Assembly: GCA_030562195.1 (NCBI GenBank)
Contig: CM060200.1
Span: forward strand, 11,904,001 to 11,968,000
Source of the DNA: Nipponacmea schrenckii
Lineage: Eukaryota > Mollusca > Gastropoda > Lottiidae
Reading direction: 5' to 3'
DNA length: 64,000 bases
Shown: positions 23,052 to 34,702 of the stretch, piece by piece
Position numbering within the stretch: the stretch's first letter is position 1
Layout: every line of letters starts with the position of its first letter
Notes under the pieces: model-generated
What the model was told of the DNA's origin: nothing
What the model saw: only the letters and a program-made list of their open reading frames with translations
Database searches by the model: none
Translations under genes and position numbers: made by a program

Positions 23052-26000
23052 ATGGCTGGAATGAGTAATAAAGGTAGGTTTACTATATGATGTATACTAA
23101 TATGACATTATTCCATGATATGGGTGTGACTGGCAAAATGCAGTAAGATGAGCCAAACATGGACGGCTAATATGGTCTTCTATAATCAGAAACTAACTAA
23201 AGGCTATTCCAACAGTTTGTTTCCGCACTGACATACACTCACAGTTTGAAAAACCAAATTTATTGTAAAATATGTTAAAATTATTTGAGAACTTTGATGT
23301 TCGTTCAATACATGTCTTAGGCTATAACATTTAATGAATAGTTGTTCAATATATTATATAACCAGTTTGTTTGATATAAATGACATGTCAAACACAGGGC
23401 ACTTTTCTACAATAATTTATAGTGCTTTGCATTGTATGAAATTTCAATATATTCTTTACTATATAATACAGAAGGAATTTTACGTATCTTATACAAGTAA
23501 TTTGATTTGCAAAATTTTACGACATATTTTTGTGTATCTGAAATACAATGTATGTCTACACATGAATTGCTTGAGTATTTGTATTTTGGTACTAGAATTT
23601 CAGAAACAGATTTATATATATTATTTGTATGTATCAAAATTTAAATAAGCTTTTTGCAGTTACTCTCTCCCTATGTATATGGTCCTATTACTTCTTGAGA
23701 AAACCAAAATAATATTTTTATATCTCGTGTGGTATTTTCATTCCTTTAATTTCATTTCGTTCCTGATAAATGCAGAGCATTTATACCAAACTTGTCTTTC
23801 AGATCCTCTTCCAGATGCCAGCAAATTTGAAGGTGAAGGAATGATTTTTCGTGCCAAATTGATTGGTGCTGAAATTGTGCCAGAAGCCAGGGGTGATAAA
23901 ATGTGCCAAGAAAGTATACAAAAGTTAAAAGCAATAGTAAAAGTATCAAAAGAACACAAACAGAAAATAAATGTGAATGTGTCATTAGAAGGATTAAAAA
24001 TTTTAGATCAGGCAACTGGGGTAAGTATTGAAAACTAAACCATCAAAGTAAAGGGATAGTAGAGAGTTTTGGTACCTTTTGATGGGTATTGAGGTTAATT
24101 ATTACTGCGTCTGCTTGCATCTTTCCTAATTGCGGATAGATGTCTGTGGTTCCTGTAATTTTAGAAAACTATGAACAATGCTGCTTGAAATTGCATAACC
24201 CACTGAAGTTTTACAGAAACTTAAGATGAATTTTCAGATTTTTCAACCCCATAATATGATTATGTTTCAGAATGTGGAACATACACATGAAGTCCATAGA
24301 ATATCATTTATATCTCGGGATGTGACAGATTCCAGAGCTTTCGGCTACATTTATGGACCTGGAGATGGATCTCACAAATTTTTTGCCATTAAAACAGAAA
24401 AAACTGTAAGTATTGTTGAGATTCAGATTCAATTATTTGCTTTCATTATCCCAATAAATTTTTATAATTTTAGTGTATAATCTCAATAAAGAAAATGGAA
24501 CTTAACAAATTTACTATTTATTTCTGAACATATAAAGTGATGGCAAATACATACAATTGCATAGACATTTAAGAATGAAACGTTAGTGTTATCATTAAGA
24601 TTTATTTAAAGATTGTTATGTTTAAGACTGAAGCTTTAGTGTTTTCATTAAGATTTATTTAAAGATTGTTATATTTTATACTAGTGTTATCATTAAGATT
24701 TTTAAGAGTTATATTTGAGGCTGAAGCCTTAGTGTTATCATTAAGATTTATTTAAAGATTGTTATATTTCAGGCTGAAGCTTTAGTGTTTTCATTAAGAT
24801 TTATTTAAAGATTGTTATATTTTATACTAGTGTTATCATTAAGATTTTTAAGAGTTATATTTGAGGCTGAAGCGTTAGTGTTATCATTAAGATTTATTTA
24901 AAGATTGTTATATTTCAGGCTGAAGCGTTAGTGTTATCATTAAGAGATTTATTTCAAGTGGTTTATGATTTGAAGAAGAAAGAAGTTGAAGAAGCTAAAA
25001 AACAGCAAGATCCCAATGTTCTAGAATTAAAGGGGGCTGTAGTTGGAGAAAGCGATGACTCTGTTTATCAGGTAGGATTATTAATTTAAAGAATCACCTG
25101 ATTTGAAATTTGCAACTACTAATACCTTGGTTCACTTGTGTTTGCTTTTAGACTATACTAAGTGCACTTTCTATGGTCTCTAGTCCAAAACATTGCATAC
25201 TTTTCCTTTGATTTATATAATGACATAAAATACCTCAAACTATGAATTTATTCTTTCTATTTCTATATATATGTTATTTCTATTCATCTCAAAGTCTCAA
25301 GATTTGACGAATGACGAGTCATCAATTGAACTTTTAAATGCTGATAATTCAAATTTTGAAAGTGAACTATGATCACTATTACCTTATATGTGGACTTCTG
25401 AAATTCTAACTTTTCCAGGTTCCACAAAATGGTGCTCCTGTGGAAGGAACAGATGCTGAATATTCTGTGAGTTCATTTCATTTATCTATGAGCTTTAAAA
25501 ATTTATAGACATAATAAATAGAAACTGATTTTTTAAAACTTTTTTTCCAAATATAATTTGGTTCTTTATTTATTTGTCATTAGTGGGTTTTGTATGTGCT
25601 TCAGTAGCTTAGTAGAACATTTTGCATGTGTATTTGTAATAGAAAGAGGACCTTTGGAAGCTAAAAAAATTGTGACAATTTTAATAAATGAATGCAGTAT
25701 ATATATATAATAATATTTTCTGTAAGAAAGCAAATTGTGTTGTAGAGAGCTAAGCTCTAAGTGCTTAGAACTTCAAAATGTCCTCTTGAACTATATTCTG
25801 CTTTGGGGATGGAGTGTTCATAGTAACTTTACATGTTTACATTTCTCATTGAATCTACTAACTGTACTAAGAAATATATATAGGTACCAAAGAATAATAA
25901 ACCCATAGAGGAAGATTCCGGTGGTAATTTATTGGATTTGGAAGATCAACTAACAAATATAGAACAAGTGGGCATATTTTTTATTTCATTTCTGAAAATA

Positions 26001-29000
26001 GCCTGTGGAACAATTTGTTCCAAAATTTCCAACAAAAATAATTAATACCGTACCATACAATGGCATTTTAAAATACAGTTTATAGATGGATAGAAATGGA
26101 TTAGGCCTAGTACTGTAGTAGAATAACATAGTCTTGACATGATATTATCAGCCCTGATGCACCCTAAGTGCATCATTGTCAGAGGTAGTAGATATCTTTG
26201 AATGATTTTATGTGTTTATGTGAAGTTGAAAAGTAAAAAACTTCTGTTATTTCTATCAACTATTATCATTCGACCCCCAAAAACATCTGATAGTTGCATC
26301 TGAATGGTGATTTAAATGTATTTTTTTTGAATTTGTGGAAATAATAAATAACTTCGCTCGCTCCAATTTTTTCAGGTGACAAATAATAAAAATAAATTCT
26401 CCCTCTCGCCCCATTTTTTAAAAAAAAAGGCCTGTAAAACAGACAATTTACTTTGCATGGCCTAATATTCTATAACCTGGTGTATGAATTAACAAGAAGA
26501 CATTTTACCTTTGAGCATATGTTTTATTTGTTGTTATGTCATTATTATTTGTTTAGTTCAGAATTTTGTGTGTGTAGAATGATATTATATATTTATTATT
26601 CCAAATCAGTGTTAAATACATTTTCATTGCTTGTTGGTTGTGTTTATTGTGGGATTTTTATGTCTTATGTCTTATATTCTGGTCTGATATTAATCGTTAA
26701 TTCATAGTTCATATCAATTCTGGGTCTTGTGAATTTAAGGACACAAATTCCATTGTCTCTAGTTAAGGCAGAATATTCTGAGCCTCCTCTGTAGTAATTA
26801 ATGTCTTTAATTGTGGAGAATTTTGGCATTTAACAAAGAAATAAAAAAGTTATTTTGATCCTAACACAACATCAAAGGAAACAGAACATTGGTTATAAGG
26901 TTTATGCATCTATGTATCCCTAAAATTTGGCAATTTTATAATATGAAATACGGATAAAAATCAAGTGTGGTGCTGCTGCCAACAATAAGCATCATGTTTA
27001 TTAGACAAATTTTCTGCAAACCAGTTGAATATTTAAAAAAATACTGTTTTTGAGTCTTTCTTTTGTATTCTCTTTCCAATTATTTTCTTTTTTGTAGGGT
27101 ATTGAACAAATGAGTTCATTTGATACTTTGTTCAATGATGGACCATCAGACACACCAACATCAACTGCTGCAGCAGCAACAACATCAACTTCTGCTATGG
27201 ATGATTTAGCCTGGACTTCCACACCAGCATCCTCAGCACCAGCAGCATCGGCTTCTCAAGCTCTGGCTGGACTCGGCCAAACATCCACACCATTTGGGAT
27301 ACCAAGCATTAGTGGCCCGGGAACACCATTTCCTTCCTCTACAGGAACATCTAGTCCATTTCAAACTGGATTTCCAGGAACATCTGTTCAACCTGGGTTT
27401 GGTGTACCATCTCCCCGTTCCGGTTCCCCATTTGGGACACCTTTTGCAAGATCATCTTCACCTTTTTCCCAGCCAAGTGGTTTTCAACAGGTAAACCAAG
27501 TGGAAATTTCAAAATTTTAACATTTCAAACCTAGATTTCACTTTGATAATTTTAAAGGAAAACTAAATTCTTACAATATATTGGTACTTATCAGTTTATT
27601 TTGCTTTTCAGTCTCCTGGTCTTCAGCCACCACCTAGGACAGCTCCAAGGATACCTGTTGCTACAGACCCATTTGCTAATGACCCATTTGCAGCTTCTGC
27701 CTCCCAAAATGTGCCAGGAGGTATGAATCAGGGAAATATGTTTGGACCTGCAGCTGGTAATCCGTTTGGAGCACCATCATCCACAGGTGCAAATATGTTT
27801 CCACCATCTCAAACACCAACTGGAAATGATTCAGGATGGCCCAATGCACCTCCAGACGTATTAGCTCCAATGAAAGTTGGTGGAGAATCTGATGCTACAA
27901 AAGTACCTGAGAAGAAAAAAGATTTATTCGGTGACCTTTGTGATATAGGGAGTTTCAATAAGGAGAAAAAATCACCCAAAGATATGTTCAAAGATTTAAG
28001 CACACCTGCAAAAAAGAGTTTGAATGAGTTAAAATCTGAAAATTTAAAGGTTGCTGCTAATCCTGCTCTACCATCATCACCTCAGCCAATATTTGGCTCT
28101 GGTGATCCATTTGGAATGCCAGCTCCGAATGCTGTCCCAACTGCAGCTAAAGCAGCTGCTCCAGCATCAAATGATCCATTTGGCAACTTTCCACCAATAC
28201 CGACAGCACAACAGGCAAGTGTCGATGCAGATCCATTTGGTCCACTTGATAAAACTATCCAAAAGATACCAGACCTTGCGAGCACATCATCTGATCCTTT
28301 CGATACTTCAACCTTCCTTCACATATCCAATCCTGCTAAATCTACACCATCCTTGTCATCACATTCAGCTCAATCCAATGCTGACAAAGAAACTATATCT
28401 CCTGCAAAAATTGTTCCTCCAGCTTCAATTCATCAAAGAACTCGTCCAAAAGCTAAAACACCAGAAAGTATACTCAGTGATAATAAATCTATAGAGAAGA
28501 CAATATTTAATGATAATGGATTTAATATACCTTCCCCAGATGAACCTCCCCCTCCACTGCCATCAGATGCTTTAATATTATCAAAAAATGCACCTAAACC
28601 CCCGCCTCGACCTCCTTCAGTAACCAGTAAACCATCCACTCCTAGTCGCTCAAATTCTTTAAGATTAAATAGTAGTTTATCAGTGCAATCAAATTTAAGT
28701 GTTTCAAGTCTTGGATCTGAAGATCATTATATTGAAAGTAATTCAACAAGTACAAATGTGTCACCGGTTCCTCGAATTAAACCAAGAAGATGTAACTCCA
28801 CAGCATCATCAACAGATCAAACTGAAAATCATTCTCCAAGTGTAACTTCCCCTGTATCTCCAAGTTCTAGTGATGCAACTTCTAATCATAATTTTGCACT
28901 GCAACGTCATCCTGTGCCAAAACCTAGAAAGAGCTTAACCAAAAAACCTCCTAATGTCAAATTGAACTATTCCTCTGTTCTTCCCAGTGTATCTATCCCA

Positions 29001-30074
29001 ACCACTAATGAGTACTCTAATCATAATTCAAAAGACTTAAATGATAATGACCCGTTTTTATCCAGTCAGCCAAAAAGTGATGCTTTTGACTCATGCTGGG
29101 ATGCATTTGATAGTGATCCCACATGGAATTCTTTTGGATCGCAGGATCCCTTTTCTAGTGAGCGAAAGGATGCTTTTTCAATAAAGGACCCGTTTTCTAA
29201 TAATCCTAAGGATGCATTTTCAGTTGACACAAAGAAAAGTTTTAGTGATTTAAAGAATGAAATTTTAAGTGAGTCCAAGGATCCATTTGCGAATGACTCT
29301 AAATGGGATCCATTTTCTAGTGATTTTGACAAATCTATTGCGGTAAATATTATTCCCATAAATGAAATAACTGAATCAAAAGAAATATAATGGTAAGTAT
29401 GTCTTACTGATGGTGTTGGTAGATAGATGTGTTGCATGGGTTACATATTTAAAAGGTTGCACTGTTAATTATAAAATTTGTATTTGAAAGAGGTTTTCTC
29501 ACCTTGTGTGTATCAAGAACACATCCACTTATTTTTTCTGAAATTTCTTGATCTGAACTGGAATGCGAATAATGCAAAATTGAAGCTTTATTTTCCCAGA
29601 TAAAGATTCTAAAGCCTTAACACCTTTTGTATGTTATTACCCAAGTGTAGTACATATCCATAAGCCTGAGAGATCGCTCCTTCTATTTTGAGTTAGAACA
29701 TTTCCTCTTCTGCAATTCATAATCGGTTTATGATAGAAAATTAAGTGATGTTTTTCATAGATCTTAAAATGACCTCTGGCTACTCTCAGGAAAGGTAATT
29801 CCTGACAACAGTAGTTAGTATCTTTCATGCTATGAAGGAGTCTGGGCTATTAGGCCAGAAAACCTCTTGTACATTTTTTTAATTTAAAATTTATTTATGT
29901 TATCCCAATCCAGAAAGTAAAGAACATGAGACTTGATTTAACCATAAATATTTCATTTTTTTAATTGCCATAATAAAATATATGCAATGCTCAATATGTG
30001 CATATATACTGAGTAATTTCTTTTTTATATTATTGCAGAATAATAATACAACACCTTTTGGAGATCCATTTTAG
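23052..30074 (+). CDS. DAB: Disabled (DAB) endocytic adaptor protein
   Basis: Nine coding exons join in phase: 23052-23073, 23803-24020, 24271-24405, 24919-25071, 25419-25466, 25884-25967, 27098-27490, 27612-29342 and 30039-30074, giving 939 aa. Residues ~15-170 are the PTB domain of the Dab family (FRAKLIGAEIVPEARGDKMC; HKQKINVNVSLEGLKI; RDVTDSRAFGYIYG; LVLSLRDLFQVVYDLKKKE), which binds FxNPxY tails of LDL-receptor-type cargo and phosphoinositides. Residue 208 starts a clathrin box, LLDLE. The rest is low-complexity Ser/Pro-rich sequence with many DPF and NPF motifs for AP-2 and EH-domain proteins (NDPFA, GNPFGA, SNDPFGNF, DADPFG, SSDPFD), and a PKPPPRPPS SH3 ligand. The chosen end, TPFGDPF, needs the donor at 29342. 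If that donor is skipped, the frame runs on to a TAA at 29388, ending ITESKEI. The exon holding the ATG starts at 22998 with 54 bases of leader. Confidence 0.93.
24574..24918 (+). repeat. Tandem array of a DAB exon start with its 3' splice site
   Basis: The 3' end of the intron before exon 24919-25071 holds repeated copies of that exon's start. Copies begin near 24574, 24627, 24720, 24773 and 24866. A 146-bp higher-order unit is seen (24631 onward repeats at 24777 onward). The copy at 24773 has the full acceptor tatatttcag; those at 24720 and 24866 have tttgag. Copies with the exon-like start lack the GA of AGAGAT and change TTTCAA to TTTAAA, so each would read to an in-frame stop (AGA TTT ATT TAA) 12 codons in. 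Confidence 0.85.
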
Positions 30075-33000
30075 ATATTTTCTTTAACTTGGTAAGCCTT
30101 AATTTATTATTTTTATTCATAGTTTGAGAATTGAAAAGAGAAGTCTTTTGTATTGTTCTTCTTGTTCTTGTGTTGCTTTGTATCATTAGCACTATTTGAT
30201 GCAAATATAATTTATTTCATACTGCAGCTGATATGACAACGTGATTAAAATTTGTAAACTAGGACAACATCAGTGGATGACGTCAAACCTTGACCACAGA
30301 ATCTCTAAAATTAAAAAAATCCATGAAACTGAGTAATAATTAGTCAAACTGAATAATTTCTTCTAATTTTAATTTTTTGTAGATGCAGTTAAAGAAAAAA
30401 GAAGTATATATTTCACCAATTTAAAGAATATTCTTCATACTACTCTGAACAATACCAAGAACAAAATGAATTAATTTATATAAGGATTTTCGTCAATTTT
30501 TAGAAATTCTTCGATTTACATGGGTTTATTTGCTATGTATTATATAGTGATTGGGCAGGGACTTTTCAAATATGCTGGGTTACATGGGAAGAGGATTGAA
30601 ATCGTTATGAAAACATCTACTCTGTGATGGGTCACATTTTGTATTTTTTTCGGTGTAAATCATTTGAAGCCATGAAACCAAAAATGTAATTAAAGGAGTT
30701 CAATTCAAGCTTTGTCAATACCTATAAATTGTATTTGTACACAAGGCTCGTGCATTGTTTTTTAGCAGTTAAGTCAATTTTAAACAGTAGAAGTGTCACT
30801 CAATATTGAATTAGTGATGTCACTAACTGATCTTTGATTTTATTGAATTTCACAATTTGATTTGGATTATGTTTAATTACAATAGAGTGGTATTTATATT
30901 TGTATAATTTGTTATCAACACAATATTTATTTATTTACACCAATTAGCACTGCTTTTATCAAACAATAACCCAATCATATCGTAATAGCTTTTATTTTTG
31001 TTTTGTATGTCAATGGTTGCTATTGTCCACTGGCGGCAATTTTGAATTCAACAAATACTCATTATAAGCCATAGTCAAATTTTTCACACTTTGTACCTTG
31101 ATGCTTTTGGCCCAGACTGCTTTTGTCTGTAATTACTTCTTTTATCTTTAGTTATAACAACTCTATTAATCCGCAAATATGTTTATAATTTAAAGAATAA
31201 TCCAGAAAAATCAACTTGGTCTGTATCAATACTTTATCAAAATATTGTACTGATCATTTCAGTATGTTTCTCAAATTTTTATCAAATGATGGTCCATATC
31301 GACAGTTTACTATATACAATGGTTCTTCCATGCTTGGAAGAAATGCACTTGTGAAATTGTAAACCAATGAGACCTACTATAAAATGAGACTTCATATAAC
31401 CTATAAGGAGTAGCAATAATTTGTTATTAGTTGTTTTATGTTTTAACTAGTAGTTATGTTTTTGTTTGGATATTTATAATTTACGTTATATCAAATTGTT
31501 TTTTGTTATGTTTCATATTTTTAAGTTTCAACTTCACAACACTCTTGGATATAGAGCTATTTTTTATTAGGTAACTTTAGTTGCAATTGTGCTTAATTGT
31601 TAAAGCTGTTTGTGTTGGACATTGAAATATCATTTTTTTTGGATAGCTTGCTAAATGTTACAAAATTAACTTTTGTGACTCTATTTTGAAATAATTCTAA
31701 TTATGAAAGAGATATTTAGGAATTGTGCTTATCATTATAGAGATATTTGGAAATTGGCTTTTTTTATAGAGATATTTGAAAATTGTGCTTAATTGTTACA
31801 ACTTTTTGCGTTGGACATTGAAATATAATTCATTTTGGATAGCTTGCTAAATGTTACAAAATCAACTTTTGTGACTCTATTTTGAAATAATTCTAATTAT
31901 GAAAAAGATATTTAGGAATTGTGCTTGTTATTATTTAAGATATATGGAAATTTTGCTTATTTTTATAGAGATATTTGAAAATTGTGCTTATTATATGAGA
32001 GATGTTTGAAAATTTTATTAAAAATTTGTTCTAATTTGTATTAGCCTGTTTTAGAATTAACCAAATATATTTTGAGTTATGTAGAGGAAGATGAAATTTA
32101 AAAACAGAATAATATAACTTATACGCATTGTAACAAACGTTCATATAGATTATAGCATAATGATATTTCTTGCTCAAAAATTTAAGTATTATTGTTTTTC
32201 AACAGAAAAAATTTAAGTGCTTTTATTAAACTGCATTGTAACCTTTTTAGGGTACCTAGCAACTGCGAGTGGCTTTTTCTGTAATTCAAATATTTATTAT
32301 CATTCATCTTTGCATAATGTTTTAGTCTGTGCCTTCATATTGAATAACCCAAATTTCAGGATTATTCATAAAGTTTCCAAGCTATAACCATTTAATTTAA
32401 ACCTGATGATTACAAAAAAATGTCTTATGATGTAAAATGTATAATCTCTAGCCTATGCTTCGACAGTTATATGCCAAAATCCCATACTGTTTATACTGTG
32501 ATTGTAAAATTTAATATAATACAACTCACAGAATTAAGGAAATTTTTTAATCAATGATTAGTCATCAGTGCCTCAAATATTAAGTAATAGTATACTAAAA
32601 ACACAATTACTTTTCTTTCACAAAATATTATCTGAGGCCAATAAGGTTTTATTCATGTTAGTTGTACCTTCAATGCACAAATTGTATTTTCTTTGAATTT
32701 CAGAAATCATCTGCACTTTCCATTTCTATCGTCACAGTTTTACAAAATAACCAAGAAAAAATTTAAATTTCACAAAATAAAACACAATTTAATACCAAAG
32801 CGAGGATTTTCTGTTTCATATAAATCTTGCCATCAGGTATAGTCTAATGTGAAATTTTCATCTTAGGTGGGATTTTTAAGAGGTTATTTGGCTCATGTAT
32901 GCCTGAATGATATTAGCATCATAATTTGGTCAATCTTGGATCTTCCATGTGTTATTTTGTGTGATGTTTTCTATATGAATTTTTGAAAGTCCAAATTAAA

Positions 33001-34702
33001 CTATGCCATGTAATTTTTAGTGTAGATAAAATTGTTACTAATTATAACTCATCTGTGATTTCATTATTCTATATTCATATCTTATAATGTGCCTTTTCCA
33101 TTAATAAAACTTACTAATTATTTATTTTCTCTTTTTTTGTTTTCTGTCTGAGAAGACAGGTGAATTCCATAGTTTAGTATTTACAGCATTTGTTCTTTAC
33201 ATGCTGTCATTTGCTTGATTAATCTTGGTCAACATGTGAGCTGGAATATGTTATTTTCACTCATTGATCTAATTGACCAGACACTAAGTACAGATAATCA
33301 GGGAAAAATCTATGCTGAGAGGGTTTGATTAAGTACTAGGTTTGTGAACCAAAGTGGTTTCCTTCTTCATAACTGGTAATTAATGTTGATTTTGGCAATG
33401 GATTGACATGAAGCAATAAGTATGAAAAGTTTTGGGAAATGTGTAGGTAATGTACAATTATGTTTTGTTGCAGATTACAGGGGTTTGCCATATTTGGTTA
33501 AGAGCAAAAAAGTAAACGAGTATGTGGAAAGTAATGGATGAACACCTAAATCTGGTTCTCCATTTGACAATCCTGCTTTCAATATGAACTAGATTCAAGT
33601 GAGCCCTATATATTTTTTGATTTTGCTTATCTTTTTCTCAAATCAAAGGAATACTGTAGTTTGAATATTGCTTTACCACCTAAAAGCTCAAATTTAGCCA
33701 TCTGCAGCTTTTTTCTGAAAGCTATTTTAATGTTCATCTTGTCGCTTTTTTCTGAAAGCCATTTTAATGTTCATCTTGTCATAAATTTCAAACTGTAGGT
33801 CACCTGGTATATATTCAAATGTGCTAACTGCTATCATGACTGATATTTAAAAAATTCCTCTTCATATAGATAGACTAAGCAAAATCCTCTTTTCTAGACC
33901 CTAAAGGTGGTTCAGGCTATTTGCAGCTGCAAGAGGACAGTTCAATTCTAGCTTAGTCTCCCTCTGTGATGCAGATCAGAGGGACTGATCCTAGTTCCAC
34001 ACAATCAACAAAAATTGGATTAGTCTAATGCCATTCAAAACTTAAGGCGTGCTGCTCAGGGCCCTTCCCAGATGTATAAGAAAATACTAAACTAAGCAGA
34101 ATGAATCAAAGACAATTATCTATAAAAAAAAGAAGTATTTATTACCATATAACAACTTTTAATAACTAATTTTGGTAAAATACACTTCCTCAACTTGGGT
34201 CCAGATTTCAAGGAAGCCTACACACAGTTTCTTACTCTACACAGTAGAAAACTGTGTCTAGACACCAATGCAATTTTTTTTTTAAATGTACAGAAATATT
34301 TTACATCAAGTTTACTATACACTTAAATATATTTTCTTTTAAATAAAAAAAAAAATAACCATGAATGTAACAATGAAATCATGATTTAGTAGCCCAAATA
34401 TGAAGTTGAAATGCAACATCCATGCAAAAAAAAAAAAACATCACAACAAAAATAGTTCATAGCTTTCAAAATCTTCATATAACAACTTAAAATTAAGAAC
34501 AGGTACTGCTGTAGAAATGTCTTTATGCCGTATGAAGAAACAAGTCATATCACATGATACTGCACAGCATTATGATATTAATCCCATGCCCATCCACTTA
34601 TAACTAATATTATTCCATTACTAGGTGTGTCCTCCTGGGCAGATGATGAAAATGTTAAACAATTTTGATGAAATGGTGATTAAAATGAAAGGAACATTTG
34701 GA
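30075..34702. other. DAB 3' region and intergenic space before calreticulin
   Basis: This is AT-rich DNA without a supported gene. It contains the DAB 3' untranslated region, which may reach an AATAAA near 33102. A tandem duplication of ~196 bp covers about 31590-31985 (GTTGGACATTG at 31614 and 31810). A 36-bp duplication (tttttctgaaag..) lies at 33708-33780. A possible alternative terminal DAB exon is discussed at 33480-33597. The calreticulin 3' untranslated region occupies the right edge. Confidence 0.6.
31590..31985. repeat. Two-copy tandem duplication, ~196 bp period
   Basis: Long matching stretches such as GGATAGCTTGCTAAATGTTA and TTTTGTGACTCTATTTTG occur in both halves, offset by about 196 bases. 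Short AGATATTT(G/A)GAAATT repeats follow. Confidence 0.8.

Noticed and set aside
28051..28494. Overlapping plus-strand frame rich in Leu/Gln/His
   Set aside because: It is a frame shadow of the DAB exon 27612-29342.
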